DNA from: Ponticaulis sp.
Lineage (GTDB): Bacteria > Pseudomonadota > Alphaproteobacteria > Caulobacterales > Hyphomonadaceae
Assembly: GCA_002699325.1 (NCBI GenBank)
Contig: PABS01000081.1
Coordinates: 5,831 to 12,780, forward strand
DNA length: 6,950 bases
Direction: 5' to 3'
Shown here: positions 1-5,608 of the stretch, in pieces
How positions within the stretch are numbered: the stretch's first letter is position 1
Layout: each line of letters opens with the position of its first letter
Translations under genes and position numbers: made by a program
Notes under the pieces: generated by a model
The model's database searches: none
What the model was told of the DNA's origin: nothing
The model's input: the letters and a program-made list of their open reading frames with translations, nothing else

Positions 1-521
1 CCTGGCCGGGCGCGTTTTTCCTGACAGACCCAAAGCGTGTTCCGGACCCACTGGCGATTGTGCCGACGCTGCCACCCGGCACAGGCATCATCTATCGCCA
101 CTTCGGGGCCCACGACCGTGAGGCTGTCGCGCGTAAACTTCGTCGGGCCACCCTTCAGACGGGCGCGCCGTTCCTGACTGCGAATGATCCGGAATTAGCC
201 ATGACGGTAAAAGCCGATGGCGTCCATTGGCCAGAAGCAGAGGCGCATAAAGCCCGCAAATGGCGCGGACGTTTTTTCTTTCAGACCCAATCCGCACATA
301 GCCCCAAAGCCTTACGCGAGGCGGTGTGCGACGGCGTGCTGTTTTCGACGGTCTTTCCGTCACGAAGTCCAAGTGCTGGAAGAGCAATCGGCGCAATCAG
401 ATTCCGGCAGCTCGCAAACGCCGCAAACCTCAAGATTTACGCACTTGGAGGCGCCAGTGGCGCGACAGCAGGACAGGTCACACAGTCCGGAGGCTTCGCC
501 GCAATCGATGGATTTATCTAA
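1..521 (+). CDS. Thiamine-phosphate-synthase-like protein (ThiE/TenI fold), 5' end outside window
   Basis: The reading frame is open from base 3 to the TAA at 519-521, giving 172 visible residues. The first visible residues (WPGAFFLTDPKRVPDP) resemble the 'L.TD..R..DP' beginning of short alphaproteobacterial ThiE-like proteins, so only a few codons are probably missing and the GTG at 60 is unlikely to be the true start. Family-like landmarks in order are: ND followed by a hydrophobic helix (about 183-200); GVHWPE (219-236), matching the GVHLGQ region of ThiE; FSTVFPSRSPSAG (342-380), matching the phosphate-binding GPVFPT.S region; and ALGG (441-452). True ThiE couples hydroxymethylpyrimidine diphosphate with thiazole phosphate. 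Here the usual Q-x-R-x-K segment reads IYRHFGA and several binding-loop residues differ, so enzyme activity is uncertain. The gene converges on the GFA-family gene with an 8-base overlap. Fold assignment is fairly secure; function is inferred. Confidence 0.75.
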   Translation, partial: WPGAFFLTDPKRVPDPLAIVPTLPPGTGIIYRHFGAHDREAVARKLRRATLQTGAPFLTANDPELAMTVKADGVHWPEAEAHKARKWRGRFFFQTQSAHSPKALREAVCDGVLFSTVFPSRSPSAGRAIGAIRFRQLANAANLKIYALGGASGATAGQVTQSGGFAAIDGFI

Positions 522-936
522 TCTGCCTGGAGTCCCGACCACGCTCAAAGGTGGTCACATTTAGCGGCTCCAGCCACGCACATCTGTCTTCATCAAATAC
601 AGAGCGATGCGGTGTCACATCTTTCAGGCTCGGTATACAGCCGACCGCAATGCCAACCCCAGTCGGATGGCGCTCGGTGCTCCAGTAAAGCGTGGTCACA
701 CAGGTCGGGCAGAAATGCTAAATAAAGTCTCCGCCCGAGTCAGCCTTGCGAACAAATCGCTGCGATACGCCGCGAATCTCGACTTTGGCTCGATCAAAAT
801 AGGCACCGAGCCCGAAGGGCGAGCCTGTCCGGCGTTTGCAAGCCGAACAATGGCATTGAACAATCCCGGTCGGTTCGCCCTCACAACGCGCGACGAGCCC
901 GCCGCATTGACAGCGGGCTGAGTGATGATCACTCAT
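514..936 (-). pseudogene. GFA/CENP-V family zinc protein interrupted by an in-frame TAG
   Basis: Read through, this is a 140-codon frame plus stop, the usual GFA-family length. Codon 73 (720-718) is TAG, and the frame then stays open and family-like to the TAA at 516-514. The zinc cysteines are all present: RCQCGG near residue 9, QCHCSACKRRTGSP near residue 28, and HFCPTC just after the TAG. The family includes proteins named glutathione-dependent formaldehyde-activating enzymes, but most members have no proven reaction. The ATG at 936-934 lies in the sequence ATGAGTGA and overlaps the fabI stop codon by 8 bases, which implies translational coupling to fabI; no clear Shine-Dalgarno is seen. 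The TAG falls just before the last zinc ligands, so the 72-residue product would lack half of the site. It could be a real nonsense mutation, a sequencing error or a read-through codon. The usual CG(T/A)T after the last Cys pair reads CVTT here. Confidence 0.8.
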
Positions 937-1744
937 CGTCAGACGGGTCAGGCACACCAACGACATGGAAACCTGCATCCACGTGCAGCACTTCACCCGC
1001 GATGGACTGGCCAATGTCAGACAGAAGATACAGGGCCGCGCCAGCAACGCCTTCCATCTTTGTGTCTTCCTTCAGAAGAGACCATTCGCGGCCCGTGCCC
1101 ATGAGGGATTTGCCGCCGCGAATACCAGCGAGTGAAAGCGTACGCATGGCACCTGCGGAGATGGCGTTCACGCGGATGCCTTGCTTGCCAAGGTCACGCG
1201 CCGCATAGCGCGTGGAGGCCTCAAGCGCCGCCTTGGCCACACCCATCACGTTATAGGACGGCACCGTCCGCTCGGCACCAAGATAGGTCATGCAGATGAT
1301 TGATCCGCCGTCCGGCATCATTTCAGACGCGCGCCGCGAGCAATCGATGAAGGAATAGACAGAGATGTCCATGGCCCGGCGGAAGCCTTCGCGGGAGGTG
1401 TTGGCGACCATAGATCCCATGAGTTCTTCCTTACCCGCAAAGGCAATGGAATGAACGAGAAAGTCAATCTTGCCCCACTTCTCTTTGACCGCCGCGAATG
1501 CCGCATCCATGCTTTCATCGTCCGTCACATCGGCCGGGATCATGAAGTCCATGCCAATCGACTCAACCAGTGGGCGGACACGGCGCTCAAGACCTTCGCC
1601 CTGATAGGTGAACGCGATCTCGGCGCCTTGCGCGGCGAGTTGCTTGGAAATGCCCCAGGCGATGGAATTCTGGTTTGCGACACCCATGACGATGCCGCGC
1701 TTGCCAGCCATGAGGTTGCCTTCCGGCATGTTCCAGTCAGACAT
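929..1744 (-). CDS. fabI: Enoyl-[acyl-carrier-protein] reductase, NADH-type
   Basis: FabI reduces trans-2-enoyl-ACP to acyl-ACP, the last step of each round of type II fatty acid elongation, in the cytoplasm. The 271-residue product is a classical SDR fold of normal FabI length. The N-terminal cofactor segment GVANQNSIAWG lies at about 21-31. LVHSIAFA lies around 96-103, with Ala at the E. coli Gly93 position, as in many FabI proteins. The catalytic set Tyr154, Tyr164 and Lys171 sits in YLGAER and YNVMGVAK, matching E. coli Tyr146/Tyr156/Lys163 with a constant offset. After ISAG the near-universal Pro is replaced by Ala (GAMRTL). The start is the ATG at 1744-1742 because GGAG lies six bases upstream. 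A longer TTG-initiated frame from 1807 would begin inside the putative -35 element. The gene follows the GNAT gene by 84 bases and overlaps the GFA-family gene at its end. Triclosan and diazaborines target this enzyme class. Confidence 0.95.
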   Translation of the reverse strand: MSDWNMPEGNLMAGKRGIVMGVANQNSIAWGISKQLAAQGAEIAFTYQGEGLERRVRPLVESIGMDFMIPADVTDDESMDAAFAAVKEKWGKIDFLVHSIAFAGKEELMGSMVANTSREGFRRAMDISVYSFIDCSRRASEMMPDGGSIICMTYLGAERTVPSYNVMGVAKAALEASTRYAARDLGKQGIRVNAISAGAMRTLSLAGIRGGKSLMGTGREWSLLKEDTKMEGVAGAALYLLSDIGQSIAGEVLHVDAGFHVVGVPDPSDDE

Positions 1745-1750
1745 CCATGT

Positions 1751-1754
1751 CTCC
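1751..1754 (-). promoter_or_regulatory. Shine-Dalgarno that fixes the fabI start
   Basis: On the minus strand the sequence GGAG (1754-1751) is followed by six bases and then ATG at 1744. This spacing is close to ideal and selects this ATG over the ATG at 1756-1754 and the far-upstream TTG at 1807. Confidence 0.75.
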
Positions 1755-1778
1755 ATTCGATCAAAAATACGTGCACAT

Positions 1779-1807
1779 TCGCTAAGTGTGCTCTGATCAA
1801 GCGTCAA
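1779..1807 (-). promoter_or_regulatory. Putative fabI promoter
   Basis: On the minus strand TTGACGC (-35 element TTGACG at 1807-1802) is followed by a 17-base spacer and TAGCGA (1784-1779). The -35 matches the alphaproteobacterial housekeeping pattern TTGACG(G/C) exactly, while the -10 is weak. Transcription would begin near 1772, giving a leader of about 28 bases before the fabI ATG. An interrupted palindrome, GCACA-N9-TGTGC (1773-1791), is centred on the -10. The element lies in the 84-base gap after the GNAT gene, the only sizeable gap between fabA and the GFA-family gene. Confidence 0.4.
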
Positions 1808-1828
1808 GACACGGCGATAGTGTGGCGA

Positions 1829-2308
1829 TCAGAGATCCAGATGAAAAAACTGGTTGAAATCGCTCGGTTCGTAGTCTGCAAATTTGTCGCCTGAGACGAA
1901 ACCAAAGCGCTCGTAAAGCGCGATGGCAGCCGCAAACGCGGCGCCGCGCCCGGTTTCTACACTCAGCCGGGAATAGCCGCGCTGAAGCGCCAATCCCATG
2001 AACTCTGCGAGCAGCCGCGCCGCCACACCTTTTCTCAGATGATCGGTATGGGTCCGCATGGATTTAATCTCGGCATGGCTGACTGACAGCTGCTTCAAGG
2101 CGCCGCATCCGAGCAATTTATCGTCCTGCCAAAGCGTCAGAAACGTAATATCCAGCGTCTGCAGGGCCGTAAGATCGAGCGCGAAAGCTTTCCCGGGCGG
2201 AGAATTGGCATGCATATCCCGGAAATGGTGATCGAGAAGTGCGATGACCTGTGGGTCTGCGAAATCGCCCGGCCGGACTTCCAGAATTGATTCAATCTCA
2301 GGTCCCAC
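1829..2308 (-). CDS. GNAT-family N-acetyltransferase
   Basis: This 159-residue protein has the length and order of a single GNAT domain. Such enzymes transfer an acetyl group from acetyl-CoA to an amine; the substrate cannot be read from the sequence. Visible features are a segment with DITF and GCGALK at about 53-72 (beta2-beta4 region), motif A at IKSMRTHTDHLRKGVAARLL (81-100) with the pyrophosphate-binding R-K-G-V-A loop, an SVETG strand near 116-120, and ALYERFGF (130-137), the usual motif B ending. The overall pattern resembles the YsnE-like subgroup. The start is GTG at 2308-2306, supported by GGAG six bases upstream; there is no ATG alternative in the N-terminal part. It overlaps the end of queE by 11 bases, so the two are probably cotranscribed and translationally coupled. 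Nothing ties its role to fatty acid or queuosine synthesis beyond position. Confidence 0.85.
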   Translation of the reverse strand: MGPEIESILEVRPGDFADPQVIALLDHHFRDMHANSPPGKAFALDLTALQTLDITFLTLWQDDKLLGCGALKQLSVSHAEIKSMRTHTDHLRKGVAARLLAEFMGLALQRGYSRLSVETGRGAAFAAAIALYERFGFVSGDKFADYEPSDFNQFFHLDL

Positions 2309-3053
2309 GTGTATCTCCGAATATGTGGATGTGGAGGCGATCAGTAAACCTGAAGCCGTGTTTCAGGCATTTATCAATGATCCAACCGCTTCGGTCTCGT
2401 ATATCTTTGCTGCTCGTACCCAAAGGCATCAAAAAGACGCGATCGTGGGCGATTTTGTACCGGTCGGAAATCCGCAGGACTTCCTCAACATCTCCCGGCT
2501 CGCTGATCACGAATTTGAACCAGGAGGAAGGAAGCGCCGCGAACGCGGTCAGACTTTGTTCACGCTGAGCCACGGCCATATCATTGCCTGAATGGGACAG
2601 CTTGGGCGAGACATTGAACTGATTGATGAGTGGGATGAGGTCCCGCGTGGGAAGCACAGACCCATTGGTTTCAATCTCGACCCAGACCGGACCACACGCC
2701 TCCTTGATGGCCGTAATCAGCGGCGCAAGTCTGCCCTTCTGCATCAGCGGTTCACCACCGGTAATCACAATGCCTGACGGTGATGTGTCCGCAACCCGCG
2801 AAACGATCTCGTCTATCGTCTGGACGATTCGTTCATTCTCTGGGGCGAACTTTCGACCCGTCTCATGGTCAAAAGCGGTGCCTTCCCAGTTCCAGGTATA
2901 GGCCGTATCGCACCAGACACAGTGAAGATTACATCCCGACAAGCGGATGAATGTACGCGGCGAGCCGAGGCTCGGGCCTTCGCCCTGAACAGACGCAAAG
3001 ATCTCAGGCTGGCCCTGATCATCAACAGCCAACCAGAGCGTGTCGTCAGCCAT
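2298..3053 (-). CDS. queE: 7-carboxy-7-deazaguanine synthase (radical SAM)
   Basis: QueE converts 6-carboxy-5,6,7,8-tetrahydropterin to 7-carboxy-7-deazaguanine, the ring-contraction step on the way to preQ0 and queuosine in tRNA. The 251-residue protein begins with the family-typical EIFASVQGEGPSLG (17-30). It carries the radical-SAM cluster motif CNLHCVWC with Cys41, Cys45 and Cys48 (C-x3-C-x2-C). ITGGEPLMQ (97-105) binds the methionine amino group of SAM, and IETNG (127-131) and VSPK (148-151) are further family signatures. The ATG at 3053-3051 lies only nine bases after the fabA stop. No good Shine-Dalgarno is visible, so translation may depend on ribosomes arriving from fabA. The 3' end overlaps the GNAT gene. 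QueC, QueD and FolE, the usual partners, are not in this window. Confidence 0.95.
   Translation of the reverse strand: MADDTLWLAVDDQGQPEIFASVQGEGPSLGSPRTFIRLSGCNLHCVWCDTAYTWNWEGTAFDHETGRKFAPENERIVQTIDEIVSRVADTSPSGIVITGGEPLMQKGRLAPLITAIKEACGPVWVEIETNGSVLPTRDLIPLINQFNVSPKLSHSGNDMAVAQREQSLTAFAALPSSWFKFVISEPGDVEEVLRISDRYKIAHDRVFLMPLGTSSKDIRDRSGWIIDKCLKHGFRFTDRLHIHIFGDTRGT
2315..2318 (-). promoter_or_regulatory. Shine-Dalgarno for the GTG-started GNAT gene
   Basis: GGAG at 2318-2315, six bases before the GTG at 2308, lies inside the last codons of queE. It supports a GTG start and a coupled overlap with queE. Confidence 0.7.
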
Positions 3054-3062
3054 GGTGAGCGA

Positions 3063-3587
3063 TCAGAGGTCTGACTGCTTCATCAGACCGACGCGCATGT
3101 CGTCAGCCGCATAAATGAGCTTGTCATCGGCATACAGTCGCCCATCGGCGATTCCCAGAACGAGGCGACCACGTTTCACGCGCTTAATATCGACTTCATA
3201 GCGAACCATCTTCACGTCAGGGGTAACCTGACCGGTGAATTTCACATTGCCGACGCCCAGAGCGCGCCCCTTGCCTGGAGACCCGCTCCAGCCGAGCCAG
3301 AAGCCCACATTCTGCCACATGGCATCAAGTCCGAGACACCCTGGCATGACCGGATCACCGATGAAGTGACACTTGAAGAACCAGAGGTCTGGATGGATAT
3401 CGAGCTCACCAACAACATTGCCCTTACCATGTGGTCCACCATCAATCGTGATTTCGGTAATGCGGTCCATCATCAGCATCGGAGGCGATGGCAGCTGAGC
3501 ATTCCCTTCGCCGAACAGGCTGTTGCGCCCACTCTCAAGAAGCTCTTCGTAAGTATAGGATGATTGAGGTGTAAAAGTTCCTGACAA
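3063..3587 (-). CDS. fabA: 3-hydroxydecanoyl-ACP dehydratase/isomerase
   Basis: FabA dehydrates 3-hydroxydecanoyl-ACP and isomerises trans-2- to cis-3-decenoyl-ACP, the entry to unsaturated fatty acids. With the start chosen here it has 174 residues; E. coli FabA has 172. [17 protein letters not shown] (10-26) aligns with the E. coli N-terminus, and [12 protein letters not shown] follows. The catalytic stretch [20 protein letters not shown] contains His74 and Asp88, equivalent to the E. coli His/Asp pair. [15 protein letters not shown] forms the later hot-dog strands. The open frame runs upstream to a TAG at 3668-3666 and contains no ATG before the conserved domain, so the start must be non-ATG. 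The TTG at 3587 is preferred because AAGGA lies eight bases upstream and it gives the family length. Further TTG codons at 3638 and 3662 would add 17 or 25 residues. It is first in a compact block with queE, after a 106-base gap from the SH3 gene in which I see no convincing -10. Confidence 0.95.
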   Translation of the reverse strand: MSGTFTPQSSYTYEELLESGRNSLFGEGNAQLPSPPMLMMDRITEITIDGGPHGKGNVVGELDIHPDLWFFKCHFIGDPVMPGCLGLDAMWQNVGFWLGWSGSPGKGRALGVGNVKFTGQVTPDVKMVRYEVDIKRVKRGRLVLGIADGRLYADDKLIYAADDMRVGLMKQSDL

Positions 3588-3595
3588 GGGAATAA

Positions 3596-3600
3596 TCCTT
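3596..3600 (-). promoter_or_regulatory. Shine-Dalgarno that selects the fabA TTG start
   Basis: GAGAAGGA (3603-3596) ends eight bases before the TTG at 3587. It is the best ribosome-binding sequence in the region and gives a protein with the length and N-terminus expected for FabA. Confidence 0.65.
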
Positions 3601-3693
3601 CTCGCGCGTCGTTCGGCGGGTATGAAGTCTTCTGTCAAACGGCAAGTCCGCGCAGAGGTCAACCGCTAAAGGCGATCACCCTGCACATGCTGT

Positions 3694-4290
3694 TCAGTGC
3701 GAGCCGTTCATTTCCGCATCAGAAACAGCGGCTGTCGCGACGTTCATTTCCACCGATTCAGGCACAGTGCCGGGCGCGCCCCAGAGCTTTGCTTTCTCTG
3801 CAAAGCCGCGTCGGTGATTGATGTAGATTTCGCAATAATCACCTTCACACCCGATCAGCGTCGCAATCGCGCCAGGCTCGATCTGAGCGATCACGCGCGC
3901 ATCGGCGTCATCCGATTTCAATAGAGGAAGGCGTGTATCGCCATAGACCATTACGCTGGGTTCTGCGCCGAGCGTGCGCTCGTGCATCCAGACCTCATCG
4001 CCAGCCGGGTCACGCACCATGCGCCAGTCACGAGATTCCTTGATCACCATCACCGGCAGACCCTGACGCTCATAACGCCAGGCAATCGGATATTCGAGGC
4101 TTGGCCCGATACGCCCATGCACGGCAGAGTATTTGAGCGATTCAAATCGCGGCACAGGTTTTCCGGAAAATGCACTGATCCGCACAGCCTGCGTAGACTG
4201 GTCTGATGGCTGGATCACCTGCGCAGCAGCTGGCAGGCCAAACAGTGATACGGATAAGATCAGGCTTCGGAAAACCGTAAACATTGGCAT
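3694..4290 (-). CDS. Secreted bacterial SH3-like domain protein
   Basis: The 198-residue product opens with a signal peptide: short polar start, Arg8, hydrophobic stretch LILSVSLFGLP and an AAA-Q cleavage site near residue 23. It should be exported to the periplasm. Residues about 52-107 form an SH3_4-type unit (LKYSAVHGRIGPSLEYP, then DWRMVRDPAGDEVWMH). A second, looser unit follows at about 113-171 and contains Cys148 and Cys153, which could form a disulfide. Such domains are usually linked to cell-wall or protein binding, but no function is known for this protein. ATG codons at 4290 and 4284 are both possible; GGTGA lies six bases before the second, which would shorten the protein by two residues. 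It is divergent from the D-2-hydroxyacid dehydrogenase across 302 bases; as I recall, related pairs occur in other alphaproteobacteria. It may be transcribed alone or read into fabA. Confidence 0.8.
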   Translation of the reverse strand: MPMFTVFRSLILSVSLFGLPAAAQVIQPSDQSTQAVRISAFSGKPVPRFESLKYSAVHGRIGPSLEYPIAWRYERQGLPVMVIKESRDWRMVRDPAGDEVWMHERTLGAEPSVMVYGDTRLPLLKSDDADARVIAQIEPGAIATLIGCEGDYCEIYINHRRGFAEKAKLWGAPGTVPESVEMNVATAAVSDAEMNGSH

Positions 4291-4511
4291 TCACCGTTAA
4301 GAATTGGTCAGGAAGTGTTTGCCGGTTTTAGGTGAATGATGGGTAAACATTGAGGCTGGAAATTCAGTGATCCACAGACGCATTCTCCCCACGTCGACCT
4401 CATCGGGACATCAAGAGAACTGAATAGCTCCGGGCGAAATCCAGAGCTTTGACACGTCTGAGAAAGACACGGCGCTGAAATACAGTGAAATATTGATGGC
4501 AGGGGCTGCTT

Positions 4512-4529
4512 TCAGATTGCGGAATCTGA
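4512..4529. promoter_or_regulatory. Perfect 7+4+7 dyad, possible operator
   Basis: TCAGATT at 4512-4518 and AATCTGA at 4523-4529 are exact inverted copies around a four-base centre, GCGG. The right arm contains GAATC, a CcrM-type GANTC site. The dyad ends five bases before a putative -35 and is centred about 49 bases before the inferred transcription start, a position typical of a regulator site. A hairpin in RNA is possible only if transcription starts further upstream. Confidence 0.4.
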
Positions 4530-4533
4530 TGCA

Positions 4534-4562
4534 TTGGCCATATCGCTGGTGTTTGCTATGCC
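4534..4562 (+). promoter_or_regulatory. Weak putative promoter for the D-2-hydroxyacid dehydrogenase
   Basis: TTGGCC (4534-4539), a 17-base spacer and TATGCC (4557-4562), with TG one base before the -10 (extended -10 form). It would give a leader of about 24 bases. Both hexamers match the consensus only in part, so the call rests mainly on spacing and position. Confidence 0.3.
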
Positions 4563-4592
4563 AGACAAAAAAGTCAGCAGGATAGGGACGCG

Positions 4593-5579
4593 ATGTCATC
4601 GCAGAAAATCAAGGTCATTGTCACACGTCGCTTGCCGAGCGTCGTCGAGCTTCGTCTGAAAGAGCTTTTCGATACCACGCTCAATGAGTCTGACACGCCC
4701 ATGTCTCAGGGCGAACTGGCTGACGCCGTCGCTGAAGCAGACGTTCTGGTGCCGACGGTGACAGACCGTATTGATGGGCGTGTGCTGGCACATGCCAATG
4801 ACAAGCTCAGGCTGATCGCACAGTTTGGCGCAGGCGTGGACAATATCGACGTCCAGTCCGCCACCCAGCGAGGCATCACAGTCACAAACACGCCCGGCGT
4901 TCTCACCGAAGACACCGCCGACATGACCATGGCACTCCTCTTGGCCGTGCCGCGGCGTATGATTGAAGGCGTGAAAGCCATCGAGAATGATGACTGGCAG
5001 GGCTGGACACCAACCTGGATGATGGGACGCCGCATCTCCGGCAAGCGGCTCGGAATTATTGGCATGGGCAGGATTGGTCAGGCTGTGGCCCGACGTGCCC
5101 GCGCCTTTGGCATGCAGATTCATTATCACAACCGCAAGCCTGTCAGCTCTCAGATCGAAGAGAATCTGGGCGCGACCTATTGGGACAGCCTCGATCAGAT
5201 GCTGGCGCGGATGGATTTCGTTTCAGTGAACTGTCCGCACACTCCCGCAACATATCACCTGCTCTCAACCCGCCGCATTGAGCTGATGCAGCCACACGCC
5301 TTTATCGTAAACACATCACGCGGTGAGGTGATTGATGAGGCGGCTCTGGCGCGAGCGCTGGAAGACGGGAAAATCTCAGGTGCCGGCCTCGACGTGTTCG
5401 AGCATGAGCCTGCGATCAACCCGAAGCTGAAAGATCTTCCAAACGTCGTGCTCCTGCCTCACCTGGGCTCCGCGACTGAAGAAGGTCGAACCGAGATGGG
5501 TGAGAAGGTGCTGATCAATATCAAAACCTTTGTGGATGGCCATAAGCCACCAGACCGTATCATTCCGTCTATGCTCTAG
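4593..5579 (+). CDS. D-2-hydroxyacid dehydrogenase (glyoxylate/hydroxypyruvate reductase or D-glycerate dehydrogenase type)
   Basis: The 328-residue enzyme belongs to the D-isomer-specific 2-hydroxyacid dehydrogenase family, which interconverts 2-oxoacids and D-2-hydroxyacids in the cytoplasm. The split substrate domain contains AQFGAGVDNID (76-86) and the TNTPGVLTEDTADM segment (98-111). The Rossmann domain has GIIGMGRIG (154-162) with the G-x-G-x2-G loop. The strand after it ends in HNRKP (179-183), with Arg rather than Asp near the ribose, which suggests NADP(H). The catalytic triad is visible as Arg243 in NTSRGEVID, Glu272 in DVFEHEP and His290 in LPHLGSAT. These features fit glyoxylate/hydroxypyruvate reductases better than the long SerA type, and no ACT domain is present. 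ATG at 4593 is preceded by AGGGA four bases away and AGGA ten bases away. It converges on the alpha/beta hydrolase gene with a hairpin between them. Exact substrate is not determined. Confidence 0.92.
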   Translation: MSSQKIKVIVTRRLPSVVELRLKELFDTTLNESDTPMSQGELADAVAEADVLVPTVTDRIDGRVLAHANDKLRLIAQFGAGVDNIDVQSATQRGITVTNTPGVLTEDTADMTMALLLAVPRRMIEGVKAIENDDWQGWTPTWMMGRRISGKRLGIIGMGRIGQAVARRARAFGMQIHYHNRKPVSSQIEENLGATYWDSLDQMLARMDFVSVNCPHTPATYHLLSTRRIELMQPHAFIVNTSRGEVIDEAALARALEDGKISGAGLDVFEHEPAINPKLKDLPNVVLLPHLGSATEEGRTEMGEKVLINIKTFVDGHKPPDRIIPSML

Positions 5580-5588
5580 CGCTGAGAA

Positions 5589-5608
5589 GAGCCGCCGAAC
5601 AGCGGCTC
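5589..5608. terminator. GC-rich hairpin between convergent genes
   Basis: GAGCCGC (5589-5595) pairs perfectly with GCGGCTC (5602-5608) around a six-base loop. It starts ten bases after the dehydrogenase stop and overlaps the hydrolase stop codon (5609-5607), so it could serve both genes. Neither side has a clear run of T: the plus side continues AGTCTG and the minus side TTCTC. It may therefore be a weak or Rho-assisted terminator, or a 3'-end stabilising hairpin. Confidence 0.5.

Larger units (their letters stand above)
4291..4592. other. Divergent intergenic region between SH3 gene and dehydrogenase
   Basis: These 302 bases hold no credible gene; the open frames crossing it have no family features. 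It must carry promoters in both directions. On the plus strand I see an 18-base perfect dyad (4512-4529) and a weak promoter-like pair (4534-4562). For the minus strand I could not pick a convincing -35/-10 pair in front of the SH3 gene. A 10-base repeat, GTAAACATTG, occurs at 4343-4352 and again at 4277-4286 inside the SH3 gene. Confidence 0.6.

Noticed and set aside
88..396. Open frames on the minus strand opposite the ThiE-like gene
   Set aside because: They are antisense to a frame with ordered ThiE-like landmarks and have Arg/Pro-rich low-information composition.
1745..1807. A 21-codon N-terminal extension of FabI starting at a TTG at 1807
   Set aside because: The TTG is part of the putative -35 element, the extension has no family similarity, and a well-placed GGAG precedes the ATG at 1744.
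3633..3662. TTGACA (3638-3633) and TTGACC (3662-3657) on the minus strand before fabA
   Set aside because: Neither has a recognisable -10 at normal spacing, so I do not call a fabA promoter although one of them may be real.
4297..4300. TTAA as a possible CtrA half-site upstream of the SH3 gene
   Set aside because: The second TTAA at the required spacing is absent.
4277..4352. Direct repeat GTAAACATTG at 4277-4286 and 4343-4352
   Set aside because: Only ten bases, two copies, one inside a coding region; likely chance.
4449..4454. Perfect TTGACA in the divergent region
   Set aside because: No acceptable -10 lies 15-19 bases downstream; the best AT-rich stretch is more than 20 bases away.
4411..4599. 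A 62-codon minus-strand frame crossing the divergent intergenic region
   Set aside because: It overlaps the dehydrogenase start, has no family features and no good ribosome-binding sequence.
4596..5129. A 177-codon open frame on the minus strand inside the dehydrogenase gene
   Set aside because: It is antisense to a clear, motif-complete enzyme, shows no recognisable domain, and has a His/Cys-rich composition typical of shadow frames.
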